This document shows positions 57,335 to 64,000 of a DNA stretch of 64,000 nt, piece by piece. Position 1 is the stretch's first letter, and each line of letters begins with the position of its first letter. A program made the translations under genes and the position numbers. This DNA is from TMP-7 sp038212445 (lineage in GTDB: Bacteria; Acidobacteriota; Terriglobia; Bryobacterales; Bryobacteraceae). The notes under the pieces were generated by a model. The model ran no database searches. It saw only the letters and a list, made by a program, of their open reading frames with translations, and had not been told where the DNA came from. The DNA is taken from contig JBBQUM010000016.1 of assembly GCA_038212445.1 (NCBI GenBank), forward strand, positions 62,001 through 126,000. The letters are read 5' to 3'.

Positions 57335-58186
57335 CTATTTGCCCTTCTGCTCCGCCTGCTCGCGCATCAACTGTTTCTTGTAAGCTTCCTCGGAAACATC
57401 GATGAACTTCGCGTAACCCGCCGGGTCGATGAAGGGATTCGGCTGCTCGCCTTTCTTCATCCGCTCGTACTTCTCCTTCATCCCGTAATACTGGCCGTGC
57501 GCGCCCAGGAAGATGTCGCAGTGCAGCGACCGGAGCACCTGATAGGTGTGGACGTAGTCCCCAACGATCTGCGGGTACCTCGCATTCCCCACCAGCTTCA
57601 CGCCGGGATTGATCGCAAGCCCGCCCACAATCACGACGGCGTAGGTCTTTCCGCCATCTTTCACCTGCATGGTCCAAGTCGTGCAGCCCTTGGTGTGTCC
57701 CGGCGTGAGCCGCGCCACCAGCGTGGTGTCGCCAACTTGCAGAGTGTCTCCATCCTTCAACCGCTTGTTCACCCGGACGGGCGGATATGAGTACTCCCCG
57801 TCAAAACGAAAGTCGCCTCGCCCGCCGCCCTCGATCACTGGTGTGTCAGCGGCGCTTGCCCAAACTTCCGCTCCCGCCGTCATGTCGCGCATCACCGACT
57901 GTCCCGCAATGTGGTCGTAATGCGCCTGGCTGTTCAGAAGGTAGTTGATGTCCTCAACCTTGAAGCCCAGTTTTCGAACGGAATTGTAAATTAGCGCGGG
58001 CGTAGTTTCGTAGCCGCTGTTGATCAGAACGTGCCCCTGCTTCGTGGTAATCAGGTAGGCGGCGATGTCGCTAGCACCGACGTAATAGACGTTGCCGATG
58101 ATCTTGTGAGGCGGAAAAGGCAGATTATCATCCGACTGTCCGTACGCCAGAATCGACAGGACAATCGCACAGAGCAAAACGCGCAT
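57335..58186 (-). CDS. Secreted subclass B3 metallo-beta-lactamase-fold hydrolase, Gln-type site
   Basis: 283 residues, signal peptide MRVLLCAIVLSILAYG. The metallo-beta-lactamase motif reads Gln87-Ala-His89-Tyr-Asp91-His92 instead of His-x-His-x-Asp-His, with the remaining ligands His164 (TPGHTKGCTTW) and His230 (GAHGQYYG). The GOB-type B3 enzymes have the same His116-to-Gln exchange. The body (YLITTKQGHVLINSGYE, IVGDYVHTYQVLRSLHCDIFLGAH) is B3-like. Beta-lactam hydrolysis is possible but unproven; other B3-fold lactonases exist. Confidence 0.88.
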   Translation of the reverse strand: MRVLLCAIVLSILAYGQSDDNLPFPPHKIIGNVYYVGASDIAAYLITTKQGHVLINSGYETTPALIYNSVRKLGFKVEDINYLLNSQAHYDHIAGQSVMRDMTAGAEVWASAADTPVIEGGGRGDFRFDGEYSYPPVRVNKRLKDGDTLQVGDTTLVARLTPGHTKGCTTWTMQVKDGGKTYAVVIVGGLAINPGVKLVGNARYPQIVGDYVHTYQVLRSLHCDIFLGAHGQYYGMKEKYERMKKGEQPNPFIDPAGYAKFIDVSEEAYKKQLMREQAEQKGK

Positions 58187-58223
58187 TCCTCGATTGTCGC
58201 GCGCTTTGCTACCATCGCGGTTT

Positions 58224-60212
58224 ATGTCGAACGGCCAGAAGTCGCCCGCTGAGATGACCTTGAAGGCTGTTCTACTGGGCCTGTTTCTGTCCCTTGTTTT
58301 CGGGTCTGCGAATGCCTATCTCGGAATGCGCGCCGGACAAACCGTGGCCGCCACCATCCCCGCCGCGGTAATCGCGATGGCGCTATTCCGCCTTCCCTGG
58401 TTCCGTGGAACTCTGCTCGAACAGAACATCGTCCGTACCGCCGCGTCGGTAGGCGAAGCACTCGTGGCCGGGGCTATCTTTACTATTCCCGCGTTCATGA
58501 TGGTGGACCTCAACGGCGCCCGCCTCTGGACCAATCTCGGCGATCACTACTGGGAAGCGTCGCTGGTGCTGCTGTGCGGCGGGCTCATCGGCGTGTTTTT
58601 CATCATCCTGCTCCGCCGCGCGCTCGTAGTAGATGCCGGACTCCCATGGCCCGAGAGCGTTGCCAGCTATGAGATCGTCAAGGCCGGCGAACAGTCCGGT
58701 GACGCGCCCCGCTACATCTTTGGCGCGATGGCGTTCGGCGGCCTGATCCAGATTCTCAAAGACGGCCGCGGACTCCAGATCTTTCGCGAGTACACCGAAG
58801 GGTTCATCGCGTTCCCCCGCTCGGTGGTCCGCCACTTTGACTTTGATCGCAAGACCATCGGCGAAGTAACCCACACCGGTGGCATCCAGTGGTCGACTCC
58901 CAGCCTCTCGCCGGCCCTGATCGGTATCGGCTACATCATCGGCCCCGAGCTTTCCGCTATTAATTTCTCGGGCGGCGTACTGGCATGGTGGATCCTGATC
59001 CCCCTGTTGCTCTTTTTTGATCCTGATCTGTCGAAGCGCATCGGGTCCACCGATCCCTCCCTTGCCGCCTACACGATCTGGTTCAATATCGTGCGGCCAA
59101 TTGCCATCGGAATGATGCTGGTTGGCGCTGCCAGCACGATGTGGTCGATGCGCGATTCGCTGGTGAGTTCGATTCGCGGTGCCTTCAGGGCTTCGGCAAA
59201 AGCATCGCTCGGCGATGCCGAGACCGATCCTACCGAGCATGACATCCCCTCACGCTGGGTTATTCTCGCCATCGCGGCGCTGCTGGTGCCGATTTCATTC
59301 ATTTACTATTTCTTCACCGGCAGCTGGTATCCGGCGATTGTCGCAGCCATCGTCATGACCATCACCGGATTTTTCCTATCTGCGGTAGGCGGCTATCTCG
59401 TCGGACTCGTCGGCAGTTCGAACCAGCCTCTCAGCGGACTTACACTCTCAGCGCTGCTGTTGTCAGCTCTGCTCATGGTGACCATCGGCGTCACAGGCAT
59501 CGCCGGCATCGCTGCGGTGCTGGGCGTGGCAGCAGTAGTCTGCGTCGCGTGCTCCGTCTCGGGATCCCTGATTCAGGACCTGAAGGCCGGGCACCTCCTC
59601 GGCGGAACACCTTGGAAGATGCAGGTGGTGGAGATCATCTCGGTGATCATGCTGTCGTTCTTCCTGATGGGGCCAATCATCGCACTGCACAAGGCCTACG
59701 CTGCCGACGGCGGCATCGGCGGTCGCTCGCTGCCCGCTCCACAGGCTGGCTTGATGGCCCAACTCGCCAAAGGAATCGTTGGCGGTGAAATGGCTTGGGG
59801 ACTGCTTGTCATCGGCGTTGCCATGGGTCTCGCCCTACGCATGTGCGGCGCTCGTAGCGTAATGTTGATGGCCGTCGGTATGTATCTCCCGTTCGACACG
59901 TCGTCGGCTATCTTCGCCGGCGGCGTGATGAAGTGGGTGGTGGATCGAATGACCAAGAACGAAAGCACGGAGCGAAAGGCTCGCATCGAGGAAACAGGCA
60001 CGCTGCTCGCCTCTGGACTCATTGCCGGAGAGGCGATCCTCGGAATTCTGCTGGCCGTGCTGGCGGTGTCCACGTTGCCGTCACTCACGCAGATGCTGGG
60101 CGGCGGCAAGGAGTTCAGCTGGTTCCCGGCGTGGGGTGGGTGGCTTTCCTTGATCGGCTATGCGTCCGTTGCTTACGTGCTGATTCGGATTCCGTCCAAG
60201 CATCGAGGATGA
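58224..60212 (+). CDS. OPT-family oligopeptide transporter
   Basis: 662 residues from ATG 58224, with about fifteen membrane segments. Family motifs: GLFLSLVFGSANAYLGMRAGQTVAATIPAAV, LVGLVGSSNQPLSGLT and SIFAGG-like SSAIFAGGVMKW. OPT proteins of this group import oligopeptides or metal-chelate compounds with proton coupling. Divergent from the lactamase-fold gene; a regulator with an N-terminal winged helix follows five bases later. Confidence 0.9.
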   Translation: MSNGQKSPAEMTLKAVLLGLFLSLVFGSANAYLGMRAGQTVAATIPAAVIAMALFRLPWFRGTLLEQNIVRTAASVGEALVAGAIFTIPAFMMVDLNGARLWTNLGDHYWEASLVLLCGGLIGVFFIILLRRALVVDAGLPWPESVASYEIVKAGEQSGDAPRYIFGAMAFGGLIQILKDGRGLQIFREYTEGFIAFPRSVVRHFDFDRKTIGEVTHTGGIQWSTPSLSPALIGIGYIIGPELSAINFSGGVLAWWILIPLLLFFDPDLSKRIGSTDPSLAAYTIWFNIVRPIAIGMMLVGAASTMWSMRDSLVSSIRGAFRASAKASLGDAETDPTEHDIPSRWVILAIAALLVPISFIYYFFTGSWYPAIVAAIVMTITGFFLSAVGGYLVGLVGSSNQPLSGLTLSALLLSALLMVTIGVTGIAGIAAVLGVAAVVCVACSVSGSLIQDLKAGHLLGGTPWKMQVVEIISVIMLSFFLMGPIIALHKAYAADGGIGGRSLPAPQAGLMAQLAKGIVGGEMAWGLLVIGVAMGLALRMCGARSVMLMAVGMYLPFDTSSAIFAGGVMKWVVDRMTKNESTERKARIEETGTLLASGLIAGEAILGILLAVLAVSTLPSLTQMLGGGKEFSWFPAWGGWLSLIGYASVAYVLIRIPSKHRG

Positions 60213-60216
60213 TTCG

Positions 60217-61119
60217 TTGAGCCTTCTGCGGTTTGGAATTTTCGAATTCGATCCGGACACTCGACAACTGCGCCGCGATGGCGTTGCAGTCCATCTACAG
60301 GCGCAACCGGCCCAGGTGCTGGCGTTTCTGCTCTCCCGCGCCAGCGAGGTGGTGTCGAGAGAATCGCTCAGGCAGGAGGTTTGGAAGGACGGAACCTTCG
60401 TCGACTTCGACCGCGGCTTGAACTTCTGCATCGCGCAGATCCGCTCGGTACTCGGCGATTCTGCCGAATCCCCGCGCTTCATTCGCACCCTTCCCAAACG
60501 CGGCTACCAGTTCATCGCGCCAGTATCGACCGATGGCGCCCCTCCCCAGCCTGTCCCGGCTCCACCGAAAGCGGCTTTCAGCAAACGAACGCTGGCTGCG
60601 TTTGGTTTGGTGGCTGTGTTGATTCTCGCCGCCCTGATCGCGGGACGGTGGTCCGCCCGCCGGCAGCTTGCCTCGCCAGAGCAATACACGGTGGCCGTGG
60701 CGCGTTTCGACAACGAAACAGGAACCGCCGAAATGACCGGCTTCGCTGATGGACTCACCGATTCGTTGGTCGCCGAGCTAACCGCGAGCGGCTCCGGCCG
60801 GTTCAGCGTGATCGGCAACGCCGCCATTCTGCGGCTCCCCCGCAGCCAGCGTGATCTCACTGCCATCGGAGGGAGTCTGAAGGCCGACTACATCGTGTTG
60901 GGACAGGTGCAGAGAAACGGGTCGCAGATCCGGGTGCTCGCTCATCTGATCGGCTTACCCGGGCAAAAACATCTTCGCGTGTCCCGGTCTGACTTTGATC
61001 TGGCTGACCCATTACGTCAACAAACGGAGCTTGCACATCGCATTTCCACCGAACTTTCGGCCACGCTCGAAGCCAAGAGAGCTTCGCAAGGCTCCTCACC
61101 TGCGCTCGTACGTAATTGA
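60217..61119 (+). CDS. CadC-like membrane winged-helix regulator
   Basis: 300 residues from TTG 60217 (GAGGA upstream). The N-terminal OmpR/PhoB-type winged helix (FGIFEFDPDTRQLRRDG, SRESLRQEVWKDGTFVDFDRGLNFCIAQIRSVLGD, IRTLPKRGYQFIAPV) is followed by one membrane segment (about 127-145) and a periplasmic domain with GFADGLTDSLVAELT, resembling TolB-N-type sensors in Acidobacteria. It probably controls nearby genes in response to an envelope signal. Confidence 0.88.
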   Translation: MSLLRFGIFEFDPDTRQLRRDGVAVHLQAQPAQVLAFLLSRASEVVSRESLRQEVWKDGTFVDFDRGLNFCIAQIRSVLGDSAESPRFIRTLPKRGYQFIAPVSTDGAPPQPVPAPPKAAFSKRTLAAFGLVAVLILAALIAGRWSARRQLASPEQYTVAVARFDNETGTAEMTGFADGLTDSLVAELTASGSGRFSVIGNAAILRLPRSQRDLTAIGGSLKADYIVLGQVQRNGSQIRVLAHLIGLPGQKHLRVSRSDFDLADPLRQQTELAHRISTELSATLEAKRASQGSSPALVRN

Positions 61120-61204
61120 TCCGGCGCCACTTCCAGCCTCACATCTTTTTCAGCGCAAGTTTTTCCGAGTCTGGCGTAGTATCGATGCGGGAGTTTTATC
61201 TGGG

Positions 61205-61984
61205 ATGAACCTTCGACGTGATTTTCTAAAGCTCGCGCCTCTCACGGTGCCGTTTTCAAGGGTACTTCTGGCCGCCCCGCCCCCGGCCGTGACTCAGACT
61301 TTTCCGATGCAGCCCACCGACATGGTGCGCGAGATGGTCTCGGTCTCGCACGGGAACGTCAAGCGAGTGCGTGAACTGGTGGAGGCCCATCCAACGCTGG
61401 CAAAAGCCGCTTGGGACTGGGGGTTCGGCGACTGGGAGACTGCTCTCGGTGCGGCATCGCACGTCGGCAATCGTGAAATCGCCGAGTACCTCATGGCCCA
61501 CGGCGCACCGCCCACCCTGTATTCCGCAACGATGCTCGGTCAACTCGACGTCGTGAAAGCTATCGTCGCGGCGCAGCCTGGCATTCAGCGGACGCCGGGG
61601 CCCCACGGCATCAGCCTGTTGGCCCATGCGAAAAATGGCGGGCCCAAGGCGGAAGCTGTCCTCCATTACCTCGAAGAGCTGGGTGACGCCGGTTCGCCCA
61701 AACCCAATCCGCTCACCGACGCCGAATTGACTGCGCTGGCCGGCGTGTACGCCTTCGGCACGGGTCCTTCAGACCGTGTGGAGATCGCGCTCACTCGCGG
61801 CGCCCTTATGTTCACGCGAACCGGGATGACGGCGCGCGGACTCACCCACGTCGGTAACCACGAGTTCTATCCCGCCGGAGCCAGCGCCGTGCGCATCCGT
61901 TTCGCCGGCGAAGGTTCGGCCATGACCCTCACGGTCCACGACCCTGACGTCGTCCTCGAAGCGCGAAAATTGCCGCCGGCTTAA
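61205..61984 (+). CDS. Tat-exported ankyrin-repeat protein
   Basis: 259 residues from ATG 61205, chosen because it begins with a twin-arginine-type signal (MNLRRDFLKLAPLTVPF). Two to three ankyrin repeats follow (about 45-155: HGNVKRVRELVEAHPTLAKA, ETALGAASHVGNREIAEYLMAHG, LGQLDVVKAIVAAQPG). A C-terminal beta domain (about 175-259) resembles lipocalin-like tails. Probably a secreted binding protein; no enzyme motif seen. Confidence 0.8.
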   Translation: MNLRRDFLKLAPLTVPFSRVLLAAPPPAVTQTFPMQPTDMVREMVSVSHGNVKRVRELVEAHPTLAKAAWDWGFGDWETALGAASHVGNREIAEYLMAHGAPPTLYSATMLGQLDVVKAIVAAQPGIQRTPGPHGISLLAHAKNGGPKAEAVLHYLEELGDAGSPKPNPLTDAELTALAGVYAFGTGPSDRVEIALTRGALMFTRTGMTARGLTHVGNHEFYPAGASAVRIRFAGEGSAMTLTVHDPDVVLEARKLPPA

Positions 61985-62041
61985 GCCCGTAGCGGCCAGG
62001 CGGCACTCAATGCGGGCGGGTTTGCGGGACACTGTGTATCA

Positions 62042-63964
62042 ATGCGCCCCGCCCTCGTGCTTCCTTTCCTCCTCGCTCCCCTATTCGCACAAGACCCGCT
62101 CGATATGGCCCGCATCCGCGACGCGCGGGCGTACCGCTCGTCGAGTAACAACGTCGATCTCACCAGTAACGACGACAGTAAACGGCCCATTCCCGGTGAG
62201 ACCATCGTGCTCGCCGACCTCCAGGGTCCCGGCGTCGTCACTCATATCTGGCTCACCGTAGCGGCCAACGAATACGGCTGGCCCCGCCTCCTCCGCCTTC
62301 GCGTCTACTACGACGGCAGCCCGACGCCCAGTGTAGACGCTCCGCTCGGCGACTTCTTCGCCGTCGGCCACGGCTACGAACGCGGCGTAAAGTCGCTCAT
62401 GGTGGTTGATGGATCGAGCGGACGCTCGCGCAATTCGTACTGGGCGATGCCCTTCCGCAAGTCGTGCCGCATCACCGTCACCAACGAGGGACGGATGCGT
62501 GTCGCCAACCTCTACTATCACGTCGATTGGGAAAAACGAAAATCGCTCCCGCCCGACACCGGCTACTTCCACGCCTGGTACAAACAGGAACTCCCCACCC
62601 GCCGCGGCGTCCCTTACCAGGTGGTGGACATCCACGGCCGCGGGCAGTACGTCGGCACCGTGTTCAACGTGATCCAAACCGAAGCAGGTTGGTTCGGTGA
62701 GGGCGATGACCTCTTTTACATCGACGGCGAAAAGCAGGCCAGCGTCCAGGGGACCGGAACCGAGGACTACTTCAACGATGCCTGGAGCCTGCGCGTGAGC
62801 GAAGGTCCCTACTGGGGTGTGCCGGTAGCGGAGGGCACGGGTCCGGGCGCGCGTATGAGCGCCTACCGCTGGCATTTGCGCGACCCCATCCCGTTCCGCG
62901 AAAGCCTGCGGTTTGATTTCGAGCACGCTGGTTGGACGTACAACCCCAACGGCGCCGTACGTTCGGGATTTGAGGAACGAGCGGATCTTTTTTCTTCGGT
63001 AGCGTTCTGGTATCAGGAGGGCATAGCCCGCGGACTCGCGGAGCCGCCCTATGGCGCGGCCAGGCTCCCGCACGGCAATGCGCGTCAGATCGAAGCTGAA
63101 TCGTTGGTGGCGGATGTGAAAGCCGACAAGGGGAGAGTGGAAGTCCAGAAGGAGGTCTTCTGGTCGCGCGATCTGCTGTTCTTCCACGCGGACGGTCCGG
63201 GCGCGCGCCTCGATCTGCCGCTCGATCTCACTGACGACGGTAATTTCGAGATTGTCGCTCAGGCCGCTCACGCACCCGACTACGGCGACTACCGCGTGCT
63301 AATCGACGGCCGCCGCGCAGAGGCTGGAGCGCTTGAGCATGAACCGGGCGCCAATGTGGGCGACAGCGACCTGATGCGGACCTGGGGCGAAGAACTCTAC
63401 GTCGCCGAGGATCATCTTCTCGGTTGGCGCAAACTCGCCAAGGGCCGCCACACCATCTCGTTCATCTGCGACGGCAAGGATGCCCGCTCCACTGGCTATA
63501 ATCTGGGACTCGACACGATCGTCGTCGCCAGGATTGGTTCTCCCCTCGACACACGCGCGCCCAGCGTTCCAAAGGATGTCGACGGCCTCATTAAGTCGCT
63601 CGGCGATAACGACGCCGTTATCCGGGGCGTGGCTGCACTGGCACTCCGCGACATGGGGTCCGCTGCCGCCAAAGCGCTCCTGCCGCTGGCGGAGACGCTG
63701 AAAGACTCCGACACCGGAGTCCGCATGGTAGCTGCAGATGCCATCGCTCGCCAGGGCCGCAGTGCACTCCCGGTTCTGGATGCCCTCATCGCCGCCGGCG
63801 GGAGAGCGGGCGAGAACGTCCACGTCCAGAGAAGTGTCGCCATCGCGCTCGGCGCAATTGGCCCACCAGCAGCTAAGGCAGTTCCAATGCTGCACGAACT
63901 CGAGAAGATCCCTCGGGTCACGCCAACCGCCACCACCGCAATTCGCCAGATTACCAGCCACTGA
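62042..63964 (+). CDS. Secreted DUF2961/GH172-type glycoside hydrolase with C-terminal HEAT-like repeats
   Basis: 640 residues, signal peptide about 1-16. Residues about 20-340 match DUF2961, now glycoside hydrolase family 172 (fructofuranosidase and D-arabinofuranosidase activities): GPGVVTHIWLTV, EGDDLFYIDGEKQ and GTGTEDYFNDAW with Glu241, the candidate catalytic acid. A beta-sandwich (about 360-500) is followed by HEAT-like repeats (about 525-640; IRGVAALALRDMGSAAAKA, VRMVAADAIARQG, RSVAIALGAIGPPAAKA). The pairing with HEAT repeats is unusual and may help binding to partners or glycans. Ends 36 bases before the window edge. Confidence 0.85.
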   Translation: MRPALVLPFLLAPLFAQDPLDMARIRDARAYRSSSNNVDLTSNDDSKRPIPGETIVLADLQGPGVVTHIWLTVAANEYGWPRLLRLRVYYDGSPTPSVDAPLGDFFAVGHGYERGVKSLMVVDGSSGRSRNSYWAMPFRKSCRITVTNEGRMRVANLYYHVDWEKRKSLPPDTGYFHAWYKQELPTRRGVPYQVVDIHGRGQYVGTVFNVIQTEAGWFGEGDDLFYIDGEKQASVQGTGTEDYFNDAWSLRVSEGPYWGVPVAEGTGPGARMSAYRWHLRDPIPFRESLRFDFEHAGWTYNPNGAVRSGFEERADLFSSVAFWYQEGIARGLAEPPYGAARLPHGNARQIEAESLVADVKADKGRVEVQKEVFWSRDLLFFHADGPGARLDLPLDLTDDGNFEIVAQAAHAPDYGDYRVLIDGRRAEAGALEHEPGANVGDSDLMRTWGEELYVAEDHLLGWRKLAKGRHTISFICDGKDARSTGYNLGLDTIVVARIGSPLDTRAPSVPKDVDGLIKSLGDNDAVIRGVAALALRDMGSAAAKALLPLAETLKDSDTGVRMVAADAIARQGRSALPVLDALIAAGGRAGENVHVQRSVAIALGAIGPPAAKAVPMLHELEKIPRVTPTATTAIRQITSH

Positions 63965-64000
63965 AAACGGCGTTCTACCATGTGGTGATGCTCCCCGAGA

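Noticed and set aside
58383..59240. 285-residue open frame opposite the OPT transporter
   Set aside because: Shadow of a membrane-protein gene; Arg/Gly/Ala-rich with no fold.
62081..63271. 396-residue open frame opposite the GH172-type gene
   Set aside because: No recognisable domain; the plus strand encodes a signal peptide and conserved GH172 motifs.

Overview
The window is a high-GC, densely packed bacterial chromosome segment that looks like Acidobacteriota, most likely the Bryobacterales/Solibacter-type lineage. The reasons are the MacB/FtsX-like 'ADOP' permeases (one directly behind a PadR regulator), a quinoprotein paired with a secreted multi-heme cytochrome, a DUF1684 protein, a PEP-CTERM protein, a CadC-like winged-helix regulator and many secreted glycan-active enzymes. 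I found no tRNA, rRNA, CRISPR array, prophage or intact insertion sequence.

Layout. 1-7.8 kb: a broken ADOP permease, a penicillin-acylase-type secreted hydrolase, a YCII protein, a methyltransferase, and an ABC exporter (ATPase plus permease) whose permease runs on in frame into an alpha/beta hydrolase; this block carries four probable single-base frameshifts in short base runs. 7.8-14 kb: Lrp regulator, RlmB, MerR regulator, DinB protein, a cytochrome c/quinoprotein pair, a fumarylacetoacetase-family enzyme, a PspC protein. 14-19.5 kb: DUF1684 protein, a ribbon-helix-helix protein, a membrane-anchored JAMM-fold protein with one metal ligand replaced, an ornithine-cyclodeaminase-family enzyme, and a YcaQ-type glycosylase.

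19.5-26 kb is the most unusual block: FkbH (glyceryl-ACP synthase) fused to an acyl carrier protein, two related GT4 glycosyltransferases, the second fused to a type II thioesterase, with a convergent MFS exporter. It reads as a small undescribed biosynthetic cluster that could load a three-carbon glyceryl unit on a carrier protein and pass it to a glycan or glycoside. 26.6-35.4 kb: a cysteine hydrolase coupled to a rhamnose/AI-2-type ABC importer in which the second permease is fused to the substrate-binding protein, then an AdoMet-decarboxylase-like gene and a GH78 alpha-L-rhamnosidase; together a rhamnoside-use locus. 35.6-37.8 kb: a MacA-like adaptor and a MacB/LolD-like ATPase with no permease next to them. 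37.8-43 kb: a compact ethanolamine locus (permease, EutB, and EutC fused to a GNAT acetyltransferase) without microcompartment genes.

43-48.5 kb: PadR, a full-length ADOP permease, hemerythrin, a Ser/Thr kinase and a 3D-domain protein. 48.7-52.1 kb: a decayed esterase fragment, then gcvP under a tandem glycine riboswitch whose tail can form a hairpin over the gcvP ribosome-binding site. 52.2-57.3 kb: PEP-CTERM protein, DAHP synthase, RlmN, and an overlapping NodB-like deacetylase / acyl carrier protein / ketosynthase trio. 57.3-64 kb: a GOB-like B3 metallo-beta-lactamase-fold enzyme (Gln in place of the first His), an OPT transporter, a winged-helix regulator, a Tat-exported ankyrin protein and a GH172-type enzyme with C-terminal HEAT-like repeats. 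All functions are read from sequence motifs alone.
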